Source of the DNA: Quillaja saponaria
Taxonomy: Eukaryota > Streptophyta > Magnoliopsida > Fabales > Quillajaceae
Length of the DNA stretch: 64,000 bases
Assembly: GCA_029379385.1 (NCBI GenBank)
Contig: CM055612.1
Coordinates: 6,820,001 to 6,884,000 of the forward strand
Direction: 5' to 3'
A program made the position numbers and the translations under genes. This document shows positions 23,701 through 36,058 of the stretch, piece by piece. The notes under the pieces are model-generated. The model saw nothing but the letters and a program-made list of their open reading frames with translations, was not told the DNA's origin and did no database searches. Positions within the stretch are counted from its first letter, which is position 1; the number at the start of each line of letters is the position of its first letter.

Positions 23701-25802
23701 TCATTGATTCATTTTTATTATGACTAACTCAAAGAATACAGTAGGGAAAAGAGAGAGAGAAATCCATACTATCTCATACGAACAATTATGATAGCCATTG
23801 CTTACTGAGCAGGGGATTCATTGTTGTTATGACTAACTCAAAGAATACTGTAGGGAAAAGGGAAAGAAAAATTCATACTATCACATAAGAACAAGTATGT
23901 TAAAACCAAAGTTGCTTACCGAGCAGGGGATTTTCATTTGTGGATCTAGATTTACATTTACACCCATGGCATTGTAGTAGTTCTCTATTGCTTCCAAATT
24001 AGTAAAAGGCATGCCACTTGCAACGTCTTTTACACCTTGCAAAATAACGGGGTCCTTCCCACCATGTTTATTTAGAAAGGACTTATATGAAGGAGGCAAA
24101 CTCTCTTGCTTTAATATGTAAGCAGACCTGAAATAAGCATATTACCAATACTGTTGAATACTGTGTGAAGTATCCCTAAGAAGCATAATTAAAAAAAACA
24201 AAAAAACCTTGCAAAAGTATACTCATGTGCACACAATTATATTCACAAGTATGTAAAAGTTGTATGTCTCCATTAGCTGAATTGAAGCAATCACAAACGC
24301 AATACAGTAAATATTTGTCCTATAGTATAAATAGTATAGCTGTTTAATGCAATTTTGAGATTGGTGTCAACATAGAGGATCGGAGTAAAAAATTTGGGAG
24401 ATTCTTTTGCTCTGATCATTCATGTGGATAGTCGGCTTTAAGTTTTCTTTATTCTCTTATGCTGTGATAACATAAAAGCTACTGATTTTTTATTAAAGAC
24501 AAGGCAAGTTAATGAGTTTTAACCTTAGTATAGTCAGATGAAACTTCTGAATCATCAGCATGTGTAAGAGTTTAACTAGTTCAACCATTTGACATATAAA
24601 TTGAAGTCTTTTTCCGAACATTCAATAGTCAATCATTTATCAATATTGCACCAGATAGATAATTAGTTTGTCATAGTTCATCATTAAAACATATGTAATA
24701 AATGAGGTAATATATCCGCCTCTAGCAGTAGACGAAGTTGTCAAGAAGATTACATTCTTTGCCAGGCAGTTCATGCATATATATATAGTGACTTACAGGT
24801 ATATAATGATACTCATCCATGCAGAAAGGGTACGTACAAAATCTGAGACGAGGAGAGACACATAAGAAATATGTCGCCATGGGTCCACGTGAGGGGTTTA
24901 CAAAATTTCCCAAACCGTCTGCTCTTTATCCCACAGCGAGATGCTAAAACAGCAGCGCGCATAAGTATGTAAATGGCCAAGCTCGTATGCTGTGTTTCGA
25001 AACCAGTTAGAAGCATGGATGGGCCAGCTATCGCCCCTGCTAATAAAGCCCTCCATCTTGCTGTCCTGGACTAGAAAAATTGATATAGTAGTTTACCAAT
25101 CAAAATCAGACAACCCATAACATCGAACCTTACTCCAAATAGCCTAAATTCAGACCACATTCAAAATCAGATGAACTTCCAGAAGAAAATTAATAAAAAG
25201 AAAGAGAACATGCCTGCGATGACCTCCCAAAGCCCCTATAATTTCATCCATGGAGACAAAAGTACCGGCAAAAGTTCCAAGAAAGAGACCATATCTCAAC
25301 GTCTCCTTTACAGCTAAAACAATTGCTTCAGTATTTGTCACGACACCCTCCTTCCTAAAACCAGTAGTTAAAAATCAGAATCTCAATTACTTATCCGGCG
25401 GCTGGTGGGCATCAGTACCGGGCTTGCCAAAGACAACGAACTAATTATCTAAGCAACTCGAAATTAACACTAGTATCACCTTGGGGAGGTTAGCGCATTT
25501 CTTCGTTTCAATCGGATTAATACCGAGAAGAGAGCGAGACCACCTTTAAGACCAGCGCCAATTGTGAAGCCCTTAGCTGAAGCTATGATAATTCTTCTCA
25601 GCTTCTCCCAGTCCTTCAATGGAATCGATTCAGAAGAAGTGCATGAAGACGACGGATGAGGATCGGATCTTCCACTTCCACAATGCGTACAATTCAAATC
25701 AGCGGATTCACCGTAGCCGTCGTCATAAAAACCACCAGAGTTTCCGGAAAAGCATGGGCAGTTTCCATCGGCAACGGTAGACTCGTCCCCAGACGGAGAC
25801 AT
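20767..25802 (-). CDS. TMEM135-like / Tim17-Tim22-Tim23-type membrane protein
   Basis: Eight exons on the minus strand, 25802-25480, 25354-25214, 25065-24838, 24127-23920, 22678-22542, 21774-21694, 21237-21171 and 21066-20767, join in phase to 494 residues. The glycine-rich hydrophobic segments KGFTIGAGLKGGLALFSVLI and FLGTFAGTFVSMDEI, followed by GGHRRTARWRALLAG, match the plant family annotated as Tim17/22/23 domain proteins and the animal TMEM135 (peroxisome/mitochondria-linked) family. The cysteine-rich N-terminus is Ser-rich and hydrophilic. The central part SYKSFLNKHGGKDPVILQGV and exon 5 YKRALPVYLPVYLIPAL are also family-like. The open frame extends upstream of 25802, but 25802 is the first in-frame ATG. 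Intron 2 is a GC-AG intron (AG|GCATGT). A tandem duplication copies the exon 4 donor. The molecular role in plants is not established to my knowledge. Confidence 0.87.
23710..23938. repeat. Tandem duplication spanning the exon 4 / intron 4 border of the TMEM135-like gene
   Basis: Two copies about 110-114 bp apart share TATGACTAACTCAAAGAATA, TAGGGAAAAG, TCATACTATC and TTGCTTAC(C/T)GAGCAGGGGATT. The copy at 23912-23935 contains the real end of exon 4 and its GTAAGC donor (minus strand). The copy at 23798-23819 carries an almost identical but apparently unused GTAAGC. Non-repeat insertions between the blocks shift the period slightly. Confidence 0.8.
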
Positions 25803-25952
25803 GACCGGAAGCCAGAGTTCGCAGGAATCAGCGAGTGGAGGACAGGGTGCACAAGAATCGCAGCAACTTGGTGGGAATTTTTTAAAAGCAAGAGCCAGAA
25901 AAGATGATAAAGCTTTGCAAGTTGCAACTGTCAAAAATCGAATGATAGTTGA

Positions 25953-25960
25953 ACACGTGT
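25953..25960. promoter_or_regulatory. Palindromic G-box/ABRE-like ACACGTGT
   Basis: A perfect palindrome with the CACGTG core lies about 150 bases upstream of the TMEM135-like start codon. In plants this core is bound by bZIP and bHLH (PIF/MYC-type) factors. Whether it lies in the promoter or the 5' leader is unknown, so the call rests on sequence and position alone. Confidence 0.35.
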
Positions 25961-26141
25961 ACTGTTTGAAACGTCCGTTTGCTCTTCAGAAAGAACAGAT
26001 GGTGTTAATCCAAGGGCCCGTTACACAATCACAGCCTGCTGATTTCTAATTTGGTGGGCAAACAAAATGGGGCAAACGAATGCATTTTTTCGGCTTGCAA
26101 GAGCTTCGTTAGATTCAACCCCATGCGGGAAAACACCAACA

Positions 26142-27047
26142 CTAGTTCGGGGAATGAATATTCAATGTTAGTTTTATGCATGATTTTATAAAATTATTAT
26201 TATTTTTTGTTTAGTAAATATTTAACCTTCAAATATTCATTTTATTCTGATTATTTTATTACATAAAATTAAGAAAAGTTTTTCTAACTAGTATCTTAAG
26301 AATACTTGATAAGATATAATAAATATGAGTTTTAAAATTTGAAATATTCAAAAAAATAGTAAAATTATTTATTACATAGTACTGAAATCATAATAAATTA
26401 ATATAATTAATTATACAAAATTTTTATATTTATCATTTTAATAAGTACTCTAAAAGCACCAATTAAACAAATTTAATTAAGAGTTCTCAAACGTACCTGA
26501 AGATGGATTCCTATGGAATCAAATCAATTTACTCAAATAAAAAAAATACTCTTACATTACATAAAATAAATATTGAATTCAAAATTAAATTTAAATAAAA
26601 TATAACAAATATAAAATAAATAACTTAGCTAAATAATAATATATTTTGTTTAGTCAAAAGACAAAAGTATTCTTCGTATCAAATTAAATTATAAAAATAA
26701 TAATAAATTTATTCAAATGATAAAAATATTTTTCATATTATATCAAATAATAAAAATAATATACTTATAAATAGTTAATTAATATAAAATAAATAAATGA
26801 GTTATTACAATAATATTACTATTATTTAATGTAAAATAAATATAAATATATGAGTAAGAAACAATAAAATAAATATAAATAATAAATTTTAGTATAATTT
26901 TTAAATATTTTCATGTGTGAAAATTGCATATCAAATAAATAAATAGAATAAAATTATTTCTTGACACTACTAAACAATGAAAATAAATTAGCACTATATT
27001 CTCATTCTCATTTTAATTCCGCAATAATCATTCATGTATCAAACTAG
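26142..27047. mobile_element. Possible AT-rich MITE
   Basis: The left end reads CTAGTTCGGGGAATGAAT. The reverse complement of the right end reads CTAGTTTGATACATGAAT. This gives imperfect inverted ends around an AT-rich non-coding interior of about 900 bp. The end similarity is modest and no target-site duplication was identified. Confidence 0.3.
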
Positions 27048-28346
27048 CCCGATTAGACTTGAGTTTTTAACATTAGCATTTAATTCCAATAACTTTTACT
27101 TTTTAAATTTCTTTCTAAATAAGTCCTAAATTTTAAAAAATTTATGCCACTTTTGTCCTTTTTTTTTTAATTTTAATTTTAAAATACTAATTAAGTGAAA
27201 TAAAATTTTTAAATCACATAGTATAAAATTAGAAAATAAATCATTTATGAAAGAATAAAAAAACCATTAATAAAAAATTCTCATTATCTTCTTTCGTAAT
27301 TTTTGTAAAAAAATTTATTATTGAACTAGTTAATAAATAATATGTTTTAAAAAAATTAGTCTACTTAATTAATATTTTAAACTTAAAACTAAAATAAAAA
27401 ATAAGAATAAAAGTGTCATAAAAAAATTACAATATAATATATTTGAAAAAATATTTAAAAAGTAAGAGTTATTGAGAATGTAAATTTATTATATGACTTA
27501 TTTAAAATGTTTAAAAAAATATAAATTTATCCTTACTTTTTCTAATTTATTTTGGGTTTTGAATTAACCCAAACCGAAGTTATCGATTTGATTTCTGCAC
27601 TTTCTTGATTTTTACCAAAATTAACTGAAATTATATATATATATATTTTTAAAATGAATGTGAATTTGATCCTTATTCTGTGGACCAAAGAATAAAACAA
27701 TGTCAACTTTTTAAAAAAAAAATTATATATATACAGATATGCCTATTTTGGTCCCAAAATAATTAGACCTAATAACTAAAGTAAACTGAATTCACCGATT
27801 CAATTAAAGCTAGTTTGGTTTATTTGTCAATTTTTGCTACAAATTGATTTAATCAACATCGAATCTAAACCAAACTTTCGATTTGATTACCTTTACCATT
27901 AAAAATTGAACTAAACAAAACCCATGCTTAATTCCAATGCGTGCAGAGTTTTTCAACATTTAGTAGTGGCAGGTCCAGCTTCCAGTCCAAAGGGAAACGA
28001 AAAATAACTCTAACCATGGCAGTCTCAACAACAAAAAGTAAATTTTCACGCGGGAGAACTTCTTCGACCCTTAATTTTCCATGTGAAATAATTGAATACA
28101 GATTCCCATTAAGACAGCTACAACGTTATCTAACACGAGCAGATCCAACTGTAGTCTTCACTTGCTTCTTTTTCTAATGCATAGCAATTGAGACATCAAC
28201 TATACGAGCTGTGATGAGAGAGAAGAGTGATTTATTCTTTGCTGTTAAGCTAAATTGTTACTATTCTGTTTTCTGTATTTGTACCCGAAGCTCTACCATG
28301 CACTTATGTAGAACCTCCTCCTCGTGTGTGCCTGTCTATTCTTAGT

Positions 28347-31300
28347 TTATTCCACTTTGAGAACAATCTTCATGAATTCGTAGACAAAGTAACTTATTGC
28401 AGCTGAAGGAAGTACCTGAACATGGGGAAAAAAATCAAAGCAAGTTAGTAAAGTTTAATAGGATTTGAATTGCAAGAAAATACTATATGGGGAAAAAGCA
28501 GAAATACTGCACAAGAATGATCACAGTAACAAAATAAGAGTACATATACTAGCAAAGATTAAATACACTTAGACAAGATAATTTACAAGAAGTTCATAAT
28601 ATATGCTTGGTCTGCTACAAGGTGGTGAGCTGATAAGCTAGTTTGCCTTGTGGGAAGAGGCAGTAAAAGCCAGAGGCCAACCCTAATGGCACAGGCTATC
28701 ACAAATGGATCAAGCGCAAGGGAATATATTTCTATTCAAGATAACAATCGGCGCCATTCACAATCCAGTAAGCAGCATTTCCACTACTGGAAGAAGGACT
28801 ACAAAGAAGCAAGGCCAGCTTCTGATTACCACCTAATTTAAGTTAACTTAGTTCATACATTGTAATGCCCGATCAGTTCTGTTATAGATTTTGAGAAGTA
28901 ACAGAGAACCTATACGATCTGCAATGTCTGACAAACAACTGGCTAACCTTAAAAGTTCTAGGAGATAATAAGTTGACTAACTACACACCCAGAACTTAGA
29001 ATATGCATACCTGTAGCAAGCTGGGAATAAGTCCTGCATAGAGAGCTGGCACCCCTCCTTGCTCAATTATTTTGACACAAGTTGCCAAAGCACTCAATTT
29101 AGTAGACTGGACTTGCAATTGAAGCTGCCTCCGCACAACTTCGAACGGGTATGTGGCAGCTTCTGCACAAGCACCAGCAATAGCCCCGTATAGTAATGTC
29201 CGGATTGGTCCTAGCTCAAGCTGGTCGAAAGCATTCAATTCCTGTCCTTGTTGGTTCATGTTCTGAATTCTTTTCATGCCTTCCGGCGAATGCAGATAAG
29301 CAGATTTCAGTATGTCATACACACCATAAAAAACAGCACCTGAAGGAGCCATACTTAAAATTGATGGTACCAAGCCCTTGTAAAGGGAAAAAAATCCTTC
29401 GGTTTGGATCATGTAGCGGAACACACCAATAACACCACCCAAGGCTTCCCCACCTGGTGCCACAATCTTAGTGCGGATCTGAAAGATGCAATGTACTTCA
29501 AAAATTCACAACTGATTACAATGTAAAAAGCTTAAATATACAAACAGTTTTTTTTTTACTAAGGCTTAACAGGTTAAATTGTGCCAAAGCATTGAACACC
29601 TACACTTTAAGAATGATCAACAACCATGCGAGTTCAGGTTGTGCCTTGGTCACTTTAGAAAAAAAGAGGCACTAACAAGAAACTAAGTTGGAGGTTGTCA
29701 AGAAAAGCATCAATTTTTAAAAGGAAGGATACCCTTGTCTTCTGGACACCATACCCTTAGAAATCACTAAAATTTTCTTTTGTAAGAACCCCTCAGAAAC
29801 AAGCCTACAGTTTAGATGGTACTCTGTAAATTTCATTGTAGAAATTTCTTTAATCCAAAAGGATGTTAAGTTGTTAACACAAAAAATTTGTCAAGACGCG
29901 TTCATTTTCAATGAGAAATTCTAACTTGAGCCACTTTTTCCAATTTCCAGGATTTGAAGAGTAACTTCTACACTACGAAGTCCATCTTATTCTACTGGAA
30001 TAGCATCTTCCATGTACAGTATGGAGACAAATTATGAAAAAGGTATATGCCTGACATTCCTAATTTCCTACAGATGATGGAAGAATTCAAACCCAATAGG
30101 TGCATCTAGATGGAGCAGAGTAAAAAGATAATCCCAGTTAATTTGTTACCTCAGAAACTCTTACATTTTATGTAACATGAAACACTTCATGTATAAAGTT
30201 ACCATGTCATATGTTCAGTATTTGACAGAATAATTCATAGGGTCGAGGACATGGAAAAGGAAATTTTCAAAAAAAGAAAAAAAAATGCTCAGCTAATTCT
30301 TCATTTGTTCAAATCCAAAGACCAGGTACCAGATAGGCAGACACAGCAGCTCCGCCAGCTAGGCGGAACCTACCAAAGTCCAACACCGGCACGTCAATGC
30401 TACACAACTATAATAGACAACTCAAAGATTGAGACAATCATCAAATAGAATCACTCAATCTCATTTCTCATGGAAGTGTGTGTGAGTAACATACAGTGTC
30501 AAGTGGTAAGCAGAGAATAGTTGCAGTCATTCCAGCTGCAGCACCAGCAATAAACCTCTCAAAATTGGTAGTTTCCTGGTTTCCAGACAATCTCAGCAGT
30601 TGCTTTCTATATGTGTCATAAGCATAAAAATTAACTGCTTTAAATGGAGCTGTTCGAAGAATGTTGACAAGGTTCCCCTTCCAAAAACCTTTTAAACCTT
30701 GAGAAGTAGCGATTGTCTTGATAAGGTCAAAAAGTTTCTTCTGTTCACCACGAACTATGTATTCCAGCTTTAGTCTCTCAAGAGGGGCAACAAAGGTTCT
30801 GATACAGAAGAACGCACTTTGTCATTTAAGGAGGAAAAAAGAATTAAGCAGGCATCCAAAAGCTTAGTATTATCTAATCAACACAAATATCAGCTTTGAT
30901 CCCTATAAGTAGTGAGAATTCAATTAGCAACCATATCATGTTCTTTAATTAGCAACAGGCCCAACATCATACCAGCAAAGAAACCCTGATTTAAACACTA
31001 CAAAATGTAGTATCAATTACACCAGTATGTGTGCAGCGTATACAAAATTGGTGCTTGTGTTCAACAAAAATGGTACCTGTATTAATAATTGTAACCCTAT
31101 GTATCAAATGAATGTGTACATAGTCATTTGAAATTTCCCAAAAATATACCTAGAAACCATGGCAGCTATAGCACCAGCCCATAAATGCTTGGTGGTGTTC
31201 ATGGCACGGCCTCCCCGTAACCTAACTTTCTGTTTCCTTTCTTGCTTAGAAACAACATTGCCACCCTCGCAGGCCACCCCCTTGTCTGATCCCTCGTCTC

Positions 31301-31643
31301 CATTTTGCACCAAGTATACCTTTGTTTCCCCAACACACTCACTATCTCTCAAGCTAACTGACAAAAACCCACTTCCCGCTGCATCATGAACCCTCCTCTC
31401 TCGCCGGAAAACTCCAGAAACCACCGGTTTCAGGCAATTAAATGTAGTAGCAATAGAACTCGAAGTAATAATCTTTGAGTTTCTAGACGAAATTAAACGA
31501 GCAAACGAATCAGGAATACTGGTCTCGAGAAACAATCCGCCTACAACAAATGAATTAAAATCCAAATTCAAATTGAATAATATCGGAGAACAAGAATAAT
31601 CCTGTGAATGCAAGTTGCTACGGCAGAGCTCCACCGCTGGCAT
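28347..31643 (-). CDS. BTL3: Mitochondrial carrier family protein, Brittle-1-like (BTL3-type)
   Basis: Four exons on the minus strand, 31643-31150, 30798-30495, 29478-29011 and 28415-28347, join in phase to 444 residues. Three carrier repeats are visible, each with the P-x-(D/E)-x-x-(R/K) signature: APLERLKLEY at the exon 1/2 junction, LPLDTIRTK at the exon 2/3 junction and YPFEVVRRQ in exon 3. Gly-rich matrix-loop blocks such as GFWKGN, YKGLVPS and YAGLIPS follow. A long N-terminal extension of about 150 residues precedes the first repeat, as in the Brittle-1-like proteins that I recall as BTL1-3, annotated as probable mitochondrial adenine nucleotide transporters. The assignment to the BTL3 branch is from memory of N- and C-terminal similarity. 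Substrate specificity cannot be read from this sequence. Confidence 0.9.
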
Positions 31644-32379
31644 TTTCTGAGTGAAGCGGAGTGTAAAATAAGTTATTGGTGGCTTAAAAATTGGGAGTTC
31701 TTATGGCTTTTGAATATGGAGGCATGGGCTTTATCTTTATCAGAAGATTGGGGATGGACTTGGAGGATGGCGAGGGTATAAAACTAGATTGAGACTCATA
31801 GCATATAAGGTGAAAAATGGCGCAACGGGCATGCCTTTGCTTTCATCGCCGCGCCTTGAAGAATTCCCATCTTTACGATTCTTAATTGCCTTTATTTTAA
31901 ATGTTTAATTTAATTGTCTACTTTGATTAAGCTGCCTAAAATATAATAGAATAACAGCAATTGTCTCCTACAAAATACTAAGGAGTTAGGAGTAGATCAA
32001 ACCCACTTGAAAGAGAAAAATTAAATTAAATTATGTTTGACAGAAAAACAGATCTAAAATCTTGAGTTGATTTTTTTCATTTTTAAGAAATATAAAATAT
32101 TAATTACTTGTATTATTACCTACGTGAAGATTTTTTTTATTAAGAGAAATATAAAATATGGGAAATTAAAAAAGTTGGATGTTTGAAAAATAAACTGATT
32201 AGACTTGATACTGAAGTGGATACACTCAATTTAATTTTTTCTTTAATTGTATTCATATATTTTTTCATCACTAACAAGTACATGGGTTTTGAAGATAAAG
32301 ATTTAATTACGTACACCCCAAAAAGCTAACTTGTATATAAATCATTTGATAAAATATAAAACTCACTTATTATAGAAGC
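31644..32379. other. Promoter region of the carrier gene and AT-rich spacer
   Basis: The first 200 bases lie upstream of the minus-strand carrier start and presumably hold its promoter. The rest is AT-rich DNA up to the 5' remnant of the RTE LINE. No gene was recognised. Confidence 0.6.
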
Positions 32380-35260
32380 TAGTCCAGGATATGATTCGTG
32401 TAGCTACTTGAAATATAGAGACTCTTACTGATAAATTGAGAGAGGTTTATAGATATTATGAGTAGAAGGATGATTAATATTACTTGTTTATAATAAGCTA
32501 AGTGGGTAGGAGAAAAAGCTAGAGAGCTAGAGAGAACATGATTCAAGATGTGGTATATCGGTAAGACTAGAAATAGGAATGGAGTGGCGATCTATTATAG
32601 ATATAAATTTAAAGGACAAGGTTGTTGAAATCAAGAGGAAAAGAGATAGAATAATTTTAGTGAAATTGATGATAGACGATAAGACCTTCAATATCATTAG
32701 CGTCTATATTCCACAAATAGGATTAGAATAATCTATTAAGAAGGCTTTTTAGGATGATTTAGAGGAGATAATCCAAGTAGTACCGTTAGGTGAGAAACTG
32801 TTTATTGATGCTAATTTGAACGATCATGTAAGAAGTACTAACGAAGGTATTGAGAGCGTACATGGAGGATATGGTTATGGAGTTAGGAATGAGGGTGGAT
32901 AGTCTATTTTAAATTTTACAGTTACGTATGACTTGATTTTAGCTAACACGTTTTTTAAGAAACGAGAGTCACACTTAATCACCTTTAGTAGTGGGCCGAA
33001 TAAGAGCTAAATAGATTTTGTTCTGACTAGGAAGGTTGATAAAACGATTTGTAAGGATTGTAAAGTTATACCCGGCAAGTGTTTAGTGTCTCAGCACAAA
33101 CTTATGGTTGTGGACGTGGTGAAGCAGCTGAAGCAAAAGCATAGAAGTAATAAGTATATCAAGACTATATGGTGGCATTTGAATGGAGAGAAGATGACTC
33201 TTTTTAAAGATAAAATGTTACAGGGTGATACTTGGAGGGTGGAGGATGAGCCTAATATGATTTGGGATGAGATGACTAGTCGTATCAGGAATACGGCTAG
33301 AGAGGTGTTAGGAAAAAGTAGAGGACGTGGACCTCCGACTAAAGAGACATGGTGGTGGAATTAAGAAGTTCAATAAGCTATTATAGTTAAAAAAAATATT
33401 GTTATAAAATATTACATAAGTGTAGAAATAAAGATAATAATAAATATCTTAGACAAGCTAGAAAAGATACTAAGAAAGCGGTTAGGGAAGCCAAAGGCAA
33501 GACTTGTGAAAGACTTTACCAAAAGTTAGAGACAAATAATAGAGAGAACGATATTTATAGGATTGCCAAGCAAAATGAAAGACAAACTAAAGACTTAAAT
33601 TGTATTAAGTACATTTAAGGACGAGGATGATAGGGTTTTAGTTAAGGAAGACGAGATTAATGAGAGATGACGAACTTATTTCAATACTTTATTCAATGGA
33701 TAGTCAATGGGTGATTTTAGAGACCTTGATGACATATTTGATGATAAGAACCGCCGATTTGTTTGTCGGATAAGAGAACATGAGGTTAAATAAGCTATGC
33801 ATAAGATGAAGAATGGTAAGGCAATGGGCCCAGATAATATTCCAATAGAAGTTTGGAGATGCCTAGGAGATATTCGACTAACTTAGCTTATAAATCTTTT
33901 TAACAATATTTTAATAACCAATAAAATGGCTGATGAATGGAAGAAGAGTATGTTGATCCCTATTTATAATAATAAATGAGATATTTAAAGTTGTTCGAAT
34001 TATCGAGGAATAAAATTTATTAGCTATACAATGAAACTGTGAGAGAGAGTGATTGAGCGTAGGCTTAGGAATTAGACTCTAGTTTCTGATAATCAATTTG
34101 ATTTTATGCTAGGAATATCTACAATGGAGGCTATTTTTTTACTTAGGAGATTAATGGAAAAATATAGTGAAAAGAAAAAGAATCTTCACATGGCCTTTAT
34201 TGATTTAGAAAAAGTGTATGATAAAGTGCAAAGACAAGTCTTGTGGTGGGTACTCGAGAAGAAGAAGGTCACAACTAAATATGTAGAAGTTATTAAATAT
34301 ATGTATGAGGGAGCATTGACTAGGGTGCGGATCGTATATAGTATGACTGGAGAGTTCCCGATCATGATAGGTGTTCACCAAGGTTCATCCTTAAGTCCTT
34401 ACCTATTTGCTTTAGTCATGGATGAACTTACCTATAATATTCAAGACAGGACTCCATGATACATGTTTGTCGATGATATCGTGTTGGTAGACGAAACTAT
34501 GGAAGGTCTAAATTCTAAACTAGAAATGTGGAGGAACGCATTAGAATCTAAAGGCTTTAGATTGAGTCAAACAAAAATTGAATATATGGAGTTCGATTTC
34601 AGTAAAACTAGAGAAGGCTTGAATGAAATAATTTTAGACGGTCAGAAAATCCTACAAAGGATGTGTTTAAGTATTTAAGGCCATTATACAAAAAGATGGT
34701 GCAATTGAGCATGATGTAAACCATAGGATTAAGACAGGGTAGGTGAAGTAGTGGAGTACTTCGAGAGTTTTATATGATCCTAAAATCCTGAATAGATTGA
34801 AAGAAAAATTTTATAAGTCGGCAGTGAGACCAGCTATGCTGTATGGTACTGAATGTTGGGCAGTTAAGAAGCAATATTTGCATAAGATGGGAGTAGTAGA
34901 AATAAGAATGTTGAGATGGATGATAGGACATACAATAAATAATAGAATAAAGAATTAGGAGATTCGTAAGAAAATGGAAGTAGCACCTATTAAGGAGAAA
35001 ATGATGGAGAATAACCTACGTTGGTTTGGACATATCCAATGTTGGTTAATGGACGCAGTACTTAAGTAAGATGATTTGGTTCAGATGCCAGGTGTTAGAC
35101 GGGGTAAGGAGAGACCGAAACTTATAAAGGGTCAATTATCTATAAAGATATAGCTGTGCTAGGGATTAATGAAAATGTTGAATGGAAGAAAATGATTCAT
35201 ATAACCGATCCCAACTAGTTTGAAATTTTAAAGCTTAATTGAGTTGAGTAATCTCATATT
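32380..35260 (+). mobile_element. Degenerate RTE-clade non-LTR retrotransposon (LINE)
   Basis: Blocks of an RTE-type polyprotein occur in order but in broken frames. Near 32,395-32,900 an AP-endonuclease remnant reads IRVATWNIETLTDKLREVYR, followed by RNRNGVAI and, later, GEKLFIDANLNDHV with HGGYGYGVRNEGG. Reverse transcriptase begins near 33,800 with MKNGKAMGPDNIP, then CSNYRGIK, QFDFMLGISTMEAI, FIDLEKVYDKV and GVHQGSSLSPYLFALVMDEL, and the catalytic box as FVDDIVLV (34,466). The C-terminal part ends about 35,230 near a HITDPN block. Stops and frameshifts occur throughout, including tryptophan codons changed to TAG or TGA, so the copy is dead. Orientation is sense on the plus strand. The 5' border is uncertain because RTE copies are often truncated. 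Confidence 0.85.
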
Positions 35261-35913
35261 TATGTATTTATTTTAAATTATTTGATGATATTAGTTTAGT
35301 GGTTGGGTGATGACTCATCAATTGTGCATATTTCAATCAATTTACATCTTTAGTTTGTAATTTGAAAGGATGTGTTTCCTTGGTATGGATTGTATAAATT
35401 ATATATCTTCCCATTTGTTAATGTATTTCTCTTTTCATCAAATTTTTTTTTTTTTTTTTGATAAATCCTAGAAGTCAAAAGTATTGTTTAAAGACTTGTC
35501 AAATTTTCTTCGGTGCATCAAAAAGTAAACCAATGTGAAATTTGAAATATAGATTTCTCATATTAACATAATATCTCATAAAATAAAATAATTTTAAATA
35601 TACATAAGGTTGTGTGGATCTCTAAAAAACAAGACATAATAAAATAAATAATAACACAATTACGTAAAAATATATTTTATTCATTATTATTGATGAGCTC
35701 ATAAATCATAAAAACATGTTATTTTTAGTGAATTGAAATTTCAGTTGTTTAAAAATCTCTTTTGCCAATGAAATTGAAATTCAGTTTAACGTTATTAGCA
35801 AATAAAATAAAATAATAATAATTAACTAACTAGGTAAGGCACCGTACTAATTAAGCAACATCTCTCACCGTCCTAACTCCAACCGCCTTACATCACAACC
35901 CTGGTCAGGGGTC

Positions 35914-35923
35914 ACTATAAATA
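35914..35923 (+). promoter_or_regulatory. TATA box of ZYP1
   Basis: CTATAAATAT lies about 140 bases before the ZYP1 ATG in a locally GC-richer context, with no other good TATA motif nearby. A transcription start around 35945-35955 would follow at the usual 25-35 bp. Confidence 0.55.
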
Positions 35924-35939
35924 TATTCCGCGCCTCACC

Positions 35940-35948
35940 TTTGGCGCC
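35940..35948 (+). promoter_or_regulatory. E2F-like site next to the ZYP1 transcription start
   Basis: TTTGGCGCC fits the plant E2F consensus TTTSSCGC exactly and sits about 20-30 bases downstream of the TATA box, near the predicted start of transcription. E2F sites are typical of S-phase and some meiotic genes. The link to ZYP1 control is an inference. Confidence 0.4.
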
Positions 35949-36058
35949 TAAATTCATTTCAAGTACGTTCTGAACTTGCAGGTTGAGTGTTGAGACACAG
36001 AGAGAGATAGCGGTAGATTTCTAGGGTTTCACTTTGCGTTTGATCTTCGATTATCGGA

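Larger units (their letters stand above)
25803..28346. other. Divergence-free spacer: promoter of the TMEM135-like gene, then AT-rich DNA and the 3' flank of the carrier gene
   Basis: The first 300 bases upstream of the TMEM135-like ATG (minus strand) hold its leader and a CACGTG core at 25953-25960. From about 26,140 the sequence is extremely AT-rich and may contain a MITE (26142-27047). The open frame near 27941-28177 shows no domain and is not called. The 3' UTR of the BTL3-like carrier is expected just below 28347. Confidence 0.5.
35261..36058. other. AT-rich spacer and ZYP1 promoter / 5' leader
   Basis: The first 600 bases are AT-rich with no gene. The last 150 bases hold a TATA box and an E2F-like site, listed separately, followed by the 5' UTR of ZYP1. 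Confidence 0.6.

Noticed and set aside
27941..28177. 78-codon open frame between the TMEM135-like gene and the carrier
   Set aside because: No ATG at its start in a good context, no recognisable motif, and AT-rich flanks.
33086..33364. 92-codon open frame as a host gene
   Set aside because: It lies within the LINE and reads as the linker between its endonuclease and reverse transcriptase.
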